This document shows, piece after piece, positions 47,296 to 56,591 of a stretch of 64,000 nucleotides of DNA. A program made the translations under genes and the position numbers. This DNA comes from Bacillus pumilus (lineage in GTDB: Bacteria; Bacillota; Bacilli; Bacillales; Bacillaceae). The stretch's first letter is position 1, and every line of letters begins with the position of its first letter. The notes beneath the pieces were generated by a model, which did not search any database, was not told the DNA's origin, and was given only the letters and a program-made list of their open reading frames with translations. The stretch is from positions 3,472,001-3,536,000 of the forward strand of contig NZ_CP046128.1 in assembly GCF_038738535.1 (NCBI RefSeq). The letters run 5' to 3'.

Positions 47296-50200
47296 TCACT
47301 TATTATTATAGTCATTAATAATTGAAATAGTCTTGTTTGCAACGTCACTTCCAAGAGATGCATACAATTTCTTATCACCAATAATATAAAATTCTTCTTT
47401 AGCTCGAGTGGCCGCCACATTCATTATATTGGGCTCTGAAACAGCCCATTTTGCTGCTCCACTGCTATTTGAATCTGTTCCTAGGACAAAGTAGACAATT
47501 TTCGCTTCTTTTCCTTGAAAAGTATGAACAGTACCTACATTTGTTGGTTTACCGTCTTTTCGTTTAGTAAAGCAAATTTCATCTAAAACTCTTGTAATTT
47601 GATAAGCAACATTTCTAAAGGGAGATATTACATAGATATCATCAGCTAAATCTGTATTTGCTTGTAACTGCTTAGTAATTTGATTTTTTAGTAACTCAGC
47701 TTGTTCTTTAACATATTTGTCATTCGCCTTTCCCACACAATGAAGCCACTCTGAACTCCCTTGCACCTCATCATCATTTTTTCCTTGTACCATTAAACCA
47801 TCATAAGAAATTTCATTAGAAATCGTGAACATTGGATAGTTTGAACGTCTATGTACCCACAAGGGAATTCCAATCCATTCGTCTTCGTTTTTTTGGAATC
47901 CATACTGACTAGTATCATCTACTATTGTTTGAGTGGATGCATTAGCAGATACAAATTTTTCGTCTACGTTATAGTGTCTTCCAATCAAAGTTAAAACATT
48001 TGGATCTAAATTTAATACTGGCCTTATTTGTGAGGGGTCTCCAACAACCATTACTTTTTTACTTCTAAAAATGGCTCCTACACTAGCCTGCGGTAATGCT
48101 TGACCAGCCTCGTCAATGAATAAGTTGCCTATTGAATTTTCCTTGAGGTTTTTAAACATTCGACCAAAACTTGCAAAAGTAGTACTGATAACTGGCACAG
48201 CGAAATTGATCCATTGCCATGCTTCTGAAATTATCTCATGGCCATTCTCTTTCGCAATGTAATTTGGTTGTTTATTCCAGATAATCCTTGCTGCTTTTAA
48301 ATTTCTTACGTTCTCATTGAGGAATTGCTTTCTAACTTTTAAAGCCGAAATAAATAATTCTGATTGTAAAATACGAAACTCCTTTGTAAACCAAGGATTA
48401 GACTTTTGGAGTTCTTCGTATGATAAAGAAAAGTCTATTTCCTTAATTTCATTTTGTGACTTGTTCTTTTCAAATGCATCAATTTCTTTTTTCATTTTTC
48501 CCAAATCATTATTCTTAGCATTCACCCATCGTTCATAGGTAGATTTTCTTTCCATCATTTGTTTTTGAGTATGCTCTTTTTTAACAGCATTTTTCGCTAG
48601 ATGCTTTTCAAGCTGTCTATAATCATTTGTAAGTGTTGTTTTTTGTTGAGTTAGATCATTTAAGTGTTCATTCACGCTGCTTAGCTTTTTGAAATAATGT
48701 TCGACTTTAGATTTATTAAATATTTTCTGAAACCATAAAAAACTAGGCTTTTGTGAAGTAAGAACATGATAATTTCGTTCAGCTAGTACTTCTGCCCTTG
48801 ATAAATTTTCAAGTTCAATAGAAACATTAGATAAAACTTTTTGAAATTTTAATTCCTCTTCTCTAAGTCTCTCTAATTCAGCTTTTGCTTCTTTTTTATT
48901 ACTAGTCAAAACTTTATGTTTTTCTTTTTTCTCATTTTCAAATTCTTTAACATGATTTATATAATTGATCTTTAGTTTTCGTATTTTATATAATTTTTGG
49001 CTATATTTTTCTACTTTGTCTCTTTCAACTTTTAATTTATTATAAAGCCGTTTGAATTCCTGATATACTCCAGTATTCGATTGATCATCTTCCTCTAAAT
49101 CTTTTTCAATTGCCTCTATATTGAGAAGCAATTTATTCATGTTGATTGAATTTCCACCTTCTAATGAAAAAACACCCCAATTTTTATCATTGAGCAGTTC
49201 ACTTATAATGTATCGATCTTTCCCAAATCCTTCTCCTGTTAGTTGAGAATTAGAAATATCTTTGAAATAATTTGCTTTCTCTAATTGATCTTGAAAACAT
49301 TTTGGAATCTCTTCTTTCACCGGTAATTCATTAACGATATTTTGGACTGCTCCATTATTAGAACTTGCCACAATAATATTTTTATCAGAAATAGTTCGTG
49401 GTAACACGCCAAGTTTAGCATTTTGCCAATAGGCCAGACTGCCTTGAATCACTTTATTAGAAAGATTTGAAATAGCTAGAGCCTGTTGTACGACTAAATC
49501 AGCAAAAATATCCTTCAACAATGTTGTCTTGCCTGTTCCTGGTGGGCCGTTAATACTTCGGATATCGTTTTTGTCGTTTAAAGCTAAATTGACAGCTGCT
49601 TGTTGCATAAAATAGAGTGCATAATCAGGGTTTGATGGAAAACGTCCTAACGGATAATATTTTGGTCTTAAAGAAATTTCCTCAAAAATATAAGCGTTAA
49701 AATGTTCAGACTCTTTATGACTGTCTAGATTTCTTCTATTTCCAGTAAACCCGTTAAAATATCTGTTTATATTTTCAGTATCAATTAACTTTGCCATTTT
49801 TAAATCTTCAATAAAGAAGGAATGTAGATTTATATCCTCATTATCCAGATGTCGTATGAATTTATAACGGAAATTATCTATTGACACATGATACTTTTGT
49901 ATAAGTTCAGAAAACACATTATGAAAACCCTCTTCAAATTTTCGATCTAATTCTTCTCTAAATAAAGTTTCAACTTTTAAGAAATCATCAGGTAAATGGC
50001 CATGTTCACGGATATAGCCGCTCATAGTTAAAAACAGTTTATCAGCTACCAAGTTAAGTTGATGATCAAAATATAAAGCTAAAGTAAATTTTTCCGAATG
50101 ACTGACTTCCTCATAAGTTTTCTCAATATTGTATTTTTCTTTCAAAATATCAACAACTTCTTGGAAATTGAAAATACCAAAGTAAAATATGATTCCAGAC

Positions 50201-50388
50201 TTTTTAAAGGCTTTATCAGACATATTATTTTGTTGTTTTTGATAAGATAAAAAATTCATAAAGAATTGTTGCCAATCTTTTTCAATACAATGAAATGTCT
50301 TTAATAATTTGCCACTTTTATTAATTGAACCTTCTGCTAACTGCTCTATTGTAATCCATGCATTTAGAATATCTTCTTTTTTATTCAT
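47296..50388 (-). CDS. UPF1-like SF1 helicase with long coiled coil
   Basis: About 1030 residues. Walker A GPPGTGKTT lies near residue 281, a predicted coiled coil covers about 446-650, Walker B FIDEAGQA lies near 759, motif III GDPSQIRPVL near 783, and the last helicase motifs are VHTFQGKEA near 965 and NVAATRAKEE near 1000. This is the AAA_11/AAA_12 (DNA2/NAM7) arrangement, where the coiled coil splits the motor. I start at ATG 50388 behind AGGAGA; the 29-residue extension is unlikely. Such stand-alone helicases are frequent in anti-phage islands; the neighbourhood supports but does not prove this. Confidence 0.87.
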   Translation of the reverse strand: MNKKEDILNAWITIEQLAEGSINKSGKLLKTFHCIEKDWQQFFMNFLSYQKQQNNMSDKAFKKSGIIFYFGIFNFQEVVDILKEKYNIEKTYEEVSHSEKFTLALYFDHQLNLVADKLFLTMSGYIREHGHLPDDFLKVETLFREELDRKFEEGFHNVFSELIQKYHVSIDNFRYKFIRHLDNEDINLHSFFIEDLKMAKLIDTENINRYFNGFTGNRRNLDSHKESEHFNAYIFEEISLRPKYYPLGRFPSNPDYALYFMQQAAVNLALNDKNDIRSINGPPGTGKTTLLKDIFADLVVQQALAISNLSNKVIQGSLAYWQNAKLGVLPRTISDKNIIVASSNNGAVQNIVNELPVKEEIPKCFQDQLEKANYFKDISNSQLTGEGFGKDRYIISELLNDKNWGVFSLEGGNSINMNKLLLNIEAIEKDLEEDDQSNTGVYQEFKRLYNKLKVERDKVEKYSQKLYKIRKLKINYINHVKEFENEKKEKHKVLTSNKKEAKAELERLREEELKFQKVLSNVSIELENLSRAEVLAERNYHVLTSQKPSFLWFQKIFNKSKVEHYFKKLSSVNEHLNDLTQQKTTLTNDYRQLEKHLAKNAVKKEHTQKQMMERKSTYERWVNAKNNDLGKMKKEIDAFEKNKSQNEIKEIDFSLSYEELQKSNPWFTKEFRILQSELFISALKVRKQFLNENVRNLKAARIIWNKQPNYIAKENGHEIISEAWQWINFAVPVISTTFASFGRMFKNLKENSIGNLFIDEAGQALPQASVGAIFRSKKVMVVGDPSQIRPVLNLDPNVLTLIGRHYNVDEKFVSANASTQTIVDDTSQYGFQKNEDEWIGIPLWVHRRSNYPMFTISNEISYDGLMVQGKNDDEVQGSSEWLHCVGKANDKYVKEQAELLKNQITKQLQANTDLADDIYVISPFRNVAYQITRVLDEICFTKRKDGKPTNVGTVHTFQGKEAKIVYFVLGTDSNSSGAAKWAVSEPNIMNVAATRAKEEFYIIGDKKLYASLGSDVANKTISIINDYNNK

Positions 50389-50603
50389 GCTATATCTCCT
50401 GTTATCGAGCATATTTAAATAACGACAATTATACTTTTGAATAGTTTTTGAGTCTTTAATATTAAATAATAACATACTTTTCCAGTGTCACTCAATTCCA
50501 TATTGCAGTTAATATGAAGTAGCAAAATATCAACTAAACATATTTCAAAAATTTTTTATAATAACCTTTCTATAGATGGTTTTATTACGTCATTAAATAA
50601 ATA

Positions 50604-50634
50604 AAGCGTCATTCAATAGAATTGAATGACGCTT
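50604..50634 (-). terminator. terminator of the toxin-immunity cassette
   Basis: AAGCGTCATTCAAT pairs perfectly with ATTGAATGACGCTT (14 bp) around AGA; TTTATTTATTT follows on the minus strand. Confidence 0.9.
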
Positions 50635-50641
50635 GCTTGAT

Positions 50642-51223
50642 CTATAAATTAACTAATTCTGTTCTCTTTTTTTGAGCAGATAAACCATCCATTCCAACAG
50701 AACCATAATAAATAGCTAATCTATATCCTTTACCAATAATCCCAACTGGATAATCAGCTTCTCCAATGAAACCTTCAAAGTCATCTGGATGGACATCAAC
50801 TTCAATTTCATGGCCAATGAACGCATGATGATAAGAGAGATCCTGATAAAGTTCGATTAAAAACTGTAGCATTTGATTTTGAAGAATAAATACTTCTTGA
50901 GAGGCTACTTCTTCCCAGTTAAAATCTAGTAAGAAACCAAAGTATCCATCTTCTATATGAATTGTTAATCTTACTGGTTTAGAGCTATTTAATAGATTTA
51001 ATACTTCAAATTCTGTATAGTGACCAGACAAATATGAATCTTCGATGATATTTTTACTTATACTTTGTTCAATCCAATTTTCTCCATCTGTATCTATACT
51101 ATACTTTACTTTTTTAAAGGACACGTCCCTTTTTTTTAAGGAATTTACGAAAGACTGAAACATTTGAATATGATCATCTTCACGAAAAACAACACCAACA
51201 TTTACAGATCCACCTATACCCAT
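50642..51223 (-). CDS. candidate immunity protein (Imm64-like)
   Basis: A 193-residue soluble acidic protein starting MGIGGSVNVGVVFREDDHIQ and containing YFGFLLDFNWEEV near residue 97. The front and the short beta-rich blocks resemble Imm64-type immunity proteins as I recall them; I cannot confirm that here. It is the last gene of the subtilase-toxin cassette, 6 bp after the toxin stop behind AGAGGTG, and followed by a strong terminator. It most likely protects the producer. Confidence 0.65.
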   Translation of the reverse strand: MGIGGSVNVGVVFREDDHIQMFQSFVNSLKKRDVSFKKVKYSIDTDGENWIEQSISKNIIEDSYLSGHYTEFEVLNLLNSSKPVRLTIHIEDGYFGFLLDFNWEEVASQEVFILQNQMLQFLIELYQDLSYHHAFIGHEIEVDVHPDDFEGFIGEADYPVGIIGKGYRLAIYYGSVGMDGLSAQKKRTELVNL

Positions 51224-51229
51224 TATTAA

Positions 51230-52090
51230 TCACCTCTTAACTATTAACTCACCGATTCTAACATAGTTATTTTTTTGTTTCGTTGAGAGCTTATAACCAG
51301 TAATAAATTCACCGTTCTGCTTGAAAAATGCAGCTTTATTCCCCTTTAAATGCATCATAACGTAACCTGATTGTCCACTATGCTTTGTTCTATATACATG
51401 ACTTGAACGACTTACGTGGTTTCTTAGAGCTGTTTCAAATTTTTTTGCATTTGCCTTGCTATAAGATCCTTTTACACCAAAATCAACAGCATGTTTAAAT
51501 TTCTTTTGTAGCTGCACAGATTTAAACGTAACTGCAGTAACAGCTCTTAAAATTTGACTTCTTGTATACATCTTAAAAGCAATCTTAGCAGAAGTTCTGA
51601 TAATCACACCTAAAATAATAGCTGGTAAAATAGAAGCCTCAATTTCTTCAGAATTAACAGTGTATTTTTCACCAGAGTCTTTATCTGTTAAGGTAGCTTT
51701 AAACGTTTCATTATCCGCCTCTTCAACGGCAATGTCATATTCTTTGTTAATAAGTTTACCATTTTCATCAATAATAGATGACGTAAAGTTCATTTCTTCC
51801 GTTTCTAAGCTCATTTCAAGGTCACCCTTAACTTCAAGATCTTCTGAGTTAAAGGTAGTTTCAATATGAAGTGATTCTTCTTCTAAGTCAATTAAATTAA
51901 TATCCAATTCATCAGTATAATCAATATTTAATTCATCATAGACTTCCTGCTTAATCTCATCAAACTGATTTTCTAACAATTGATTATTTACTTCATTACT
52001 TTCACTAATTGCTTCGGCTTGATTTATTGGTAAATTTACAATTACCATCGCAGTCACTATTAATATAGTTATTATTTTTTTATAATTCAT
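51230..52090 (-). CDS. secreted toxin with colicin-D-like C-terminus (SAR2788-like)
   Basis: The protein has 286 residues: signal peptide at 1-27 ending AEA, an acidic middle region to about 150, a membrane segment at about 152-170 (ILPAIILGVIIRTSAKI), and a basic C-terminal domain from about 190. That end (KFKHAVDFGVKGSYSKANAK and GEFITGYKLST) resembles the catalytic domain of colicin D, a tRNA anticodon nuclease. Overall it matches the SAR2788 putative toxin family. The ATG lies 1 bp after the protease stop. Cleavage by the neighbouring subtilase is an attractive inference. Confidence 0.78.
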   Translation of the reverse strand: MNYKKIITILIVTAMVIVNLPINQAEAISESNEVNNQLLENQFDEIKQEVYDELNIDYTDELDINLIDLEEESLHIETTFNSEDLEVKGDLEMSLETEEMNFTSSIIDENGKLINKEYDIAVEEADNETFKATLTDKDSGEKYTVNSEEIEASILPAIILGVIIRTSAKIAFKMYTRSQILRAVTAVTFKSVQLQKKFKHAVDFGVKGSYSKANAKKFETALRNHVSRSSHVYRTKHSGQSGYVMMHLKGNKAAFFKQNGEFITGYKLSTKQKNNYVRIGELIVKR

Positions 52091-52091
52091 T

Positions 52092-53012
52092 TTAGGCTCC
52101 TTTATGATTATAGATTATTAATCCGTTCCCTTGCTCATCATCATTTAAAGATTGAACTTTTCGGGATTCTTGTTTCAACTTTTTCATAAGTTCATCAACA
52201 TTTAACTTCTTAGATTTACTCAAGTAATCCTGAACATACAGTGAAGTTACACCAGTAACATGTGCGGCTGCAAAGGAGGTTCCAGTAAACAAACTATATT
52301 CCCCCCTATGATTAGTAGAGAGTATATCAACTCCTGGTGCAATATAATCTATCTTTCCTCTTGCCGCTGAGCTTGGCCTTTTAAGATTTTTTTTAATAGA
52401 ATTAACTGATATCACATTTGTGTATTTCGCTGGATACTCTACACCAGTTCCATATGTATTTCCTGCTGCAGCTACTATAATTATTCCATGTGACACTGCT
52501 TTATCAATGGATGACTTTAATTTAGCTTTATTAGTAACTACACCTGAACTGATATTGATTATATGTACACCTTCTTTTATGCTCCATTCAATACCCTTTA
52601 TTAAAGAATCAACATCTCCTTTACCTTGTTGATTTAAAACCTTAACATCATAAAGCTCCACACCTGAATGATTGTAACTTGTTATACCTTTATTAGATTG
52701 TCTTGCTCCAATGATTCCTGCCACGGCAGTGCCATGACCAAAATCATCGGTGACAGGTCTTTTTGGAGTAACAGCATTATATTCCTTTTTAACAATACCT
52801 TTTAAATCCTGATGTTGTTGATTAATACCACTGTCTAAGATAGCTATTTTAACTTTAGTTCTTCCTTCGCTTCTTCCACTGTTCATATATGGATCAAGCA
52901 ACTTAATATTCCATTGGACTTTTATGTCTTCACTGAAGTTAGCTTTCTCACTCTCTTTATTCGTATTGTTTAAGTTATTAAATACAAAAAAAACAATTAA
53001 GAAAACTAACAC
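52092..53012 (-). CDS. membrane-anchored S8 subtilisin-like protease
   Basis: A subtilase with a complete triad: Asp60 (KIAILDSGI), His93 (DFGHGTAVAG) and Ser246 (GTSFAAAHVTG), with oxyanion Asn185 (AAAGNT). It starts with one hydrophobic segment and no pro-region typical of exported subtilisins, so the catalytic domain should sit outside the membrane on a stalk. The first regular start is GTG 53012, but a perfect AGGAGG lies 8 bp before an in-frame ATA at 53051 that would add 13 residues and a longer anchor. It is directly upstream of the toxin gene. Confidence 0.85.
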   Translation of the reverse strand: MLVFLIVFFVFNNLNNTNKESEKANFSEDIKVQWNIKLLDPYMNSGRSEGRTKVKIAILDSGINQQHQDLKGIVKKEYNAVTPKRPVTDDFGHGTAVAGIIGARQSNKGITSYNHSGVELYDVKVLNQQGKGDVDSLIKGIEWSIKEGVHIINISSGVVTNKAKLKSSIDKAVSHGIIIVAAAGNTYGTGVEYPAKYTNVISVNSIKKNLKRPSSAARGKIDYIAPGVDILSTNHRGEYSLFTGTSFAAAHVTGVTSLYVQDYLSKSKKLNVDELMKKLKQESRKVQSLNDDEQGNGLIIYNHKGA

Positions 53013-53205
53013 TATTATACTAATTATAAACGTGTAAATTTTTATTCTTATATATAAAACCTCCTATTCATGACTTAAGAATCACTTAACTTCAAATATA
53101 TGATAACTTATCATAATGGAAAATTCAATATTTTTATCCATAATTAGTTATTTAATGAACGTAATTATTAACTTAATTACTTTTTCAGCTTAATATATTA
53201 AAGGG

Positions 53206-53383
53206 GTTAGTTAAACGGAGATTTACTTCTATTAACAGATTACGGTAGGGAATTAATGATTAATCCAGATTCAAACATCAATGATTTTTGGAATAATCAG
53301 CTTCCAAAGGAAACTTCAGGGAAGTTGCAATCACTAGAGGCCCCATTCACTTATGATAAGGCTCACCGTGATGTATCTAAATG
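53206..53383 (+). pseudogene. ORF remnant crossing the attachment-like site
   Basis: A plus-strand frame without start reads LNGDLLLLTDYGRELMINPD, then INDFWNNQLPKETSG and ends at DKAHRDVSK. It runs through the rlmH-like 18-bp repeat, so its tail is probably a product of recombination. Family not recognised. The rest of the 53013-53518 gap contains the protease leader and the Thoeris terminator. Confidence 0.35.
53347..53364. repeat. rlmH-type attachment-like repeat, far end
   Basis: On the minus strand GAGCCTTATCATAAGTGA. It matches the last 18 bp of rlmH (GAGCCTTATCATAAGTAA at 56592-56609) in 17 positions and resembles the SCC attachment core GAAGCNTATCATAAATGA known from staphylococci. 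Confidence 0.7.
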
Positions 53384-53454
53384 AGGTTTCTTGATATTAA
53401 ACATAGCCAAATACATCTCCAACATTATTGAAAAGCCTTTTACTAAAAAGAAAA

Positions 53455-53475
53455 ACACCATCAGGTTGATGGTGT
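53455..53475 (-). terminator. terminator of the Thoeris operon
   Basis: ACACCATCA pairs with TGATGGTGT around GGT (plus strand); on the minus strand TTTTTCTTTTT follows. Confidence 0.85.
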
Positions 53476-53518
53476 AAACTTAAGTTTCAGTTTTTACATA
53501 CCTAAATTAATAATTAGG

Positions 53519-53989
53519 TTATCTACCTGCAATATCTGCAGCTTCTTCAATCCAATCAGAAAAATTTTCGTAACCCTTGTCCAAATCCCAATAGTAAGTA
53601 TTAAATACAGTTGAAGCTTTCTTTTGTTTCCCATCAACAGTTATATAATAATTATCTAGAGGATTATCTCCTTTAGTATCCTTTTCTCCATCTTGATTTT
53701 TTAGGCGGTGAATGTAAATTCCTAACAAACCATTACCCTTTTCAATTTCATAATTTACCCATTTTATATTTGATGTCTCTTTTCCAATAAGTACTACAGT
53801 AACAGAAGTACCTTTTAACTGTTCGTCTATCCAGCCACTAATTGCTTTATCACCTTTTCTTTTTACTTCTTCCCATTCTGCTGCATCCAAATAGCCCTTA
53901 ATTGCTTGGGTTATGTTAGAGTTTCTAACCTGCCCAGCTCTCCATGCATCTCTTTCGTAATGAAAACTAAAAAACACCTTTCTCGCCAT
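53519..53989 (-). CDS. thsB: Thoeris TIR protein ThsB (DUF1863/MTH538 type)
   Basis: The 156-residue TIR-fold protein begins ARKVFFSFHYERD and has VTVVLIGKETSNIKWVNYE, where E81 aligns with the catalytic glutamate of ThsB. ThsB proteins sense phage and make a cyclic ADP-ribose-type signal that activates ThsA. The front closely follows the B. cereus ThsB start (RVFFSFHY). Its ATG overlaps the stop of thsA by 1 bp. It is the shorter of two TIR proteins of this locus. Confidence 0.88.
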   Translation of the reverse strand: MARKVFFSFHYERDAWRAGQVRNSNITQAIKGYLDAAEWEEVKRKGDKAISGWIDEQLKGTSVTVVLIGKETSNIKWVNYEIEKGNGLLGIYIHRLKNQDGEKDTKGDNPLDNYYITVDGKQKKASTVFNTYYWDLDKGYENFSDWIEEAADIAGR

Positions 53990-55434
53990 TATACCCGCTT
54001 CCTGATTCTTTCAATTATTGCAATTACCTCGTCAATAACATTTTTCGGATAGGTCTCTTTCTCCAATACATCTAACGAATCCTGTAAGTACCAATACCTT
54101 TTTAGGTCGCTTTTTACTTCTTTATAAATCGCTTCTGTTACATAACCTGTTGAACTGATAGGTATAATGTATTTTCCAGTATCTCTTGCAATGTGGAATT
54201 CTTCTAACATTCCATTTGCATGAACTACTTCAGCATCCACTAACTTATTACCAAATAAGAAAATCATCACACCCGCATCGTCTATCATTTCTTTTCTATA
54301 CTCCGTCCAAAGCTCTTTTAGCGACTTTTCTCCCGAAGCTGATTGAGGAAATGGACGTAATGTTAGATATTCATTAATTTTCTTTCCCTTATTCTCAAAT
54401 ATTTCTTCAAGTGCACCATTTATTACATAACTGCCTACTCCCAAGCCGAACCCCGATATAATATGGTGGTTATTAGCAACAAGAGACTTAGAAAGATTAT
54501 GTAATAAGCCTTTAGCTTCCTCGACAGAGTAATTCCCATAATTTTCGACGCTACCAGAAATAAATACTTTATTTACTTTAAACTTTTTTTCAATATTGAT
54601 TAATATATTTGTAATATCTGTGTACTCTTCAATAAGAACTGAATTAATACCATATCTTTTAAGGTCTCTGATTTTCAAATCTTGCTTAACCCTGTCGTAA
54701 TTAAATTCTTCCTCATTAATGGAACCATCGGGATTTTTGTATCGACTATCCGACCTATTAACTCTTCTAAAGAAACAGTAATGATTTTTAGGACTGTTTC
54801 CTAGTAAGTCTACACGAATTTTACTTAAAATTTGTTCTAGATTTGGGTCTTCAAAGCTAAAACCTATAAATATAAAAGTTTTAGATATAAGTTCACCTTT
54901 AAGTTGTGTGGTAAATAAAGTTCTTTCACTGTCATATTTTTCATAATCATCTCTCGTTATAACAGCATCATCTGGAAATTCCTTATCACCATGCATTTTA
55001 TAAACAACAACATCCCGGTTAGGCTTATAATTTTTCATCTGACTTTGGCTAATTTTTTTATCTACTGTTTTTCCTTTATCACCCAAAGTATCTTCAATAA
55101 TCGAATCATAGTTTGTAGTCCAATAAGTATCAATAGGTAGTCGAGATAAAATATCCATATTTACATTTCTTTCTGCCGTTCTTTGAAACTCTTCTACAAT
55201 CGCCTCATTGATAGTTTGTCTACCATTTGCATTAAAATGATATTGAGCTACTGAAACTAAATCAAATTCTTTATTAATATCCAAGTCTAATTCAGAAGCA
55301 ACATCACTAAGCAATCCTCGCCAATCAACAAAACCTGATCCCCTCGAAAGTCCTGCTCCGGCAAAAATAGCTAAGTTATTATTACGAAGTTCTTTTAATA
55401 CTGCTTTTTCAAACATTGCTATAGATATACTCAT
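53989..55434 (-). CDS. thsA: Thoeris effector ThsA (SIR2-SLOG NADase)
   Basis: The 481-residue effector has an N-terminal SIR2-like NAD-hydrolase domain (FAGAGLSRGSG near residue 24, TTNYD with N108, KMHGD with H148; these correspond to N112 and H152 of B. cereus ThsA) and a C-terminal SLOG domain from about 285 (VFISGSVENYG, ISGFGLGVGSYV) that binds the TIR-made signal. When activated it depletes NAD+ and the cell aborts infection. It stands between the two TIR genes, as in multi-sensor Thoeris loci. Confidence 0.93.
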   Translation of the reverse strand: MSISIAMFEKAVLKELRNNNLAIFAGAGLSRGSGFVDWRGLLSDVASELDLDINKEFDLVSVAQYHFNANGRQTINEAIVEEFQRTAERNVNMDILSRLPIDTYWTTNYDSIIEDTLGDKGKTVDKKISQSQMKNYKPNRDVVVYKMHGDKEFPDDAVITRDDYEKYDSERTLFTTQLKGELISKTFIFIGFSFEDPNLEQILSKIRVDLLGNSPKNHYCFFRRVNRSDSRYKNPDGSINEEEFNYDRVKQDLKIRDLKRYGINSVLIEEYTDITNILINIEKKFKVNKVFISGSVENYGNYSVEEAKGLLHNLSKSLVANNHHIISGFGLGVGSYVINGALEEIFENKGKKINEYLTLRPFPQSASGEKSLKELWTEYRKEMIDDAGVMIFLFGNKLVDAEVVHANGMLEEFHIARDTGKYIIPISSTGYVTEAIYKEVKSDLKRYWYLQDSLDVLEKETYPKNVIDEVIAIIERIRKRV

Positions 55435-55532
55435 AATAAACTATCTCCTAATTTATTTACTAATAATAAGGAAGCTAAAAAATATAAAACTCAACTTTAC
55501 AGTAACAAATTTCAATAAACCAATTTTATCGC

Positions 55533-56522
55533 TTAAATTGAATTGTCCGATATTTTCTTTATAATCAAATTAACAACTTCACTTGTAGTTGTGTTTCTAA
55601 AATCAATATATCCCGTTGTAGGTAAAAGACCTGGAACCTCTGTATCATCAAGCCTTAAAGGTAAAATATACTCTTGATTTTCCTTCAATGCTTTTGCCTG
55701 AGCTGCTTGTCGTTCGAAGTTTGGCCAGTGCTCTTTTGCATAACTTTTTGAAACTATCATTAAACAATATTTTGCCCTTTCTCCGTAAATCTCACTTAAA
55801 TAAGCATACAAATCTTTTCCCCATAAATTAGATTTTTCGAAATTATCATAGAATACTCTCTTACCTGAATTAGTTAAAAATTCTGCTATATCCTCAGCTA
55901 TTTTCCTATCCTCTCCTGCAAATGATAAAGCAATATCATAATTTCTTTTATTGGAATTTGATAATTCCCATCTAATATCATCAAATTTTACCCACAAATT
56001 TTCACTGTTTTCTATAATTATATGCGATAATGTAATAAATGGTGTATGGAACTTAATATCCTCAATTGTTCCATTAGTTAATACGGGAAACTCCTCTTCA
56101 TGAAGATCCAGAACTGATAAAATAATTTCAGCCTCGCTTATTTCGGAACGATTATTGTTATTAGCATTTTTTATACATTTGTCTATTATTAGGTATCGGT
56201 AATTACTATTTTCTTTTACAGAGTAATTATCAACAAAATAAGGATCACGCACTTTAAAATTACTATCATTATCTAATGTTCTCTTAATATCTTTAATTGC
56301 TAATATAGAGTTACCACCATACTTATCAATTATTTCTGCAAAATCGGCGTACATTGTGATTAATGGTAATAACAAATCTGAAGGAAAAAAAGCCATATTT
56401 CTTTTATAGCAAATTTCTTCAGCATTCATTAAAATATTTAGGGCATTTCCACTTATAGAGAAACCCCTTTTTTTCACAAAATAAATTAAATCTGCTTTTA
56501 ATTCTGCTTTAACTTTTTCCAA
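55533..56522 (-). CDS. thsB: Thoeris TIR protein, second sensor with N-terminal helical domain
   Basis: The protein has 329 residues. Residues 1-150 are helical and recall the Clp N-terminal repeat (AEEICYKRNMAFFPSDLLL and ISEAEIILSVLDL). Residues about 195-325 form a TIR domain (YDIALSFAGEDRKIAEDIAE; CLMIVSKSYAKEHWPNFERQ with E270 in the catalytic position; YIDFRNTT). This is a different type from the short ThsB, so one effector is served by two sensors. It is the first gene of the operon, about 70 bp from rlmH. Confidence 0.87.
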   Translation of the reverse strand: MEKVKAELKADLIYFVKKRGFSISGNALNILMNAEEICYKRNMAFFPSDLLLPLITMYADFAEIIDKYGGNSILAIKDIKRTLDNDSNFKVRDPYFVDNYSVKENSNYRYLIIDKCIKNANNNNRSEISEAEIILSVLDLHEEEFPVLTNGTIEDIKFHTPFITLSHIIIENSENLWVKFDDIRWELSNSNKRNYDIALSFAGEDRKIAEDIAEFLTNSGKRVFYDNFEKSNLWGKDLYAYLSEIYGERAKYCLMIVSKSYAKEHWPNFERQAAQAKALKENQEYILPLRLDDTEVPGLLPTTGYIDFRNTTTSEVVNLIIKKISDNSI

Positions 56523-56591
56523 ATAACATTCCCTCTTTTTAATTATTTAAGTACTACTAAATATAGTTAATATAGGAATTTAATTCCTCAC

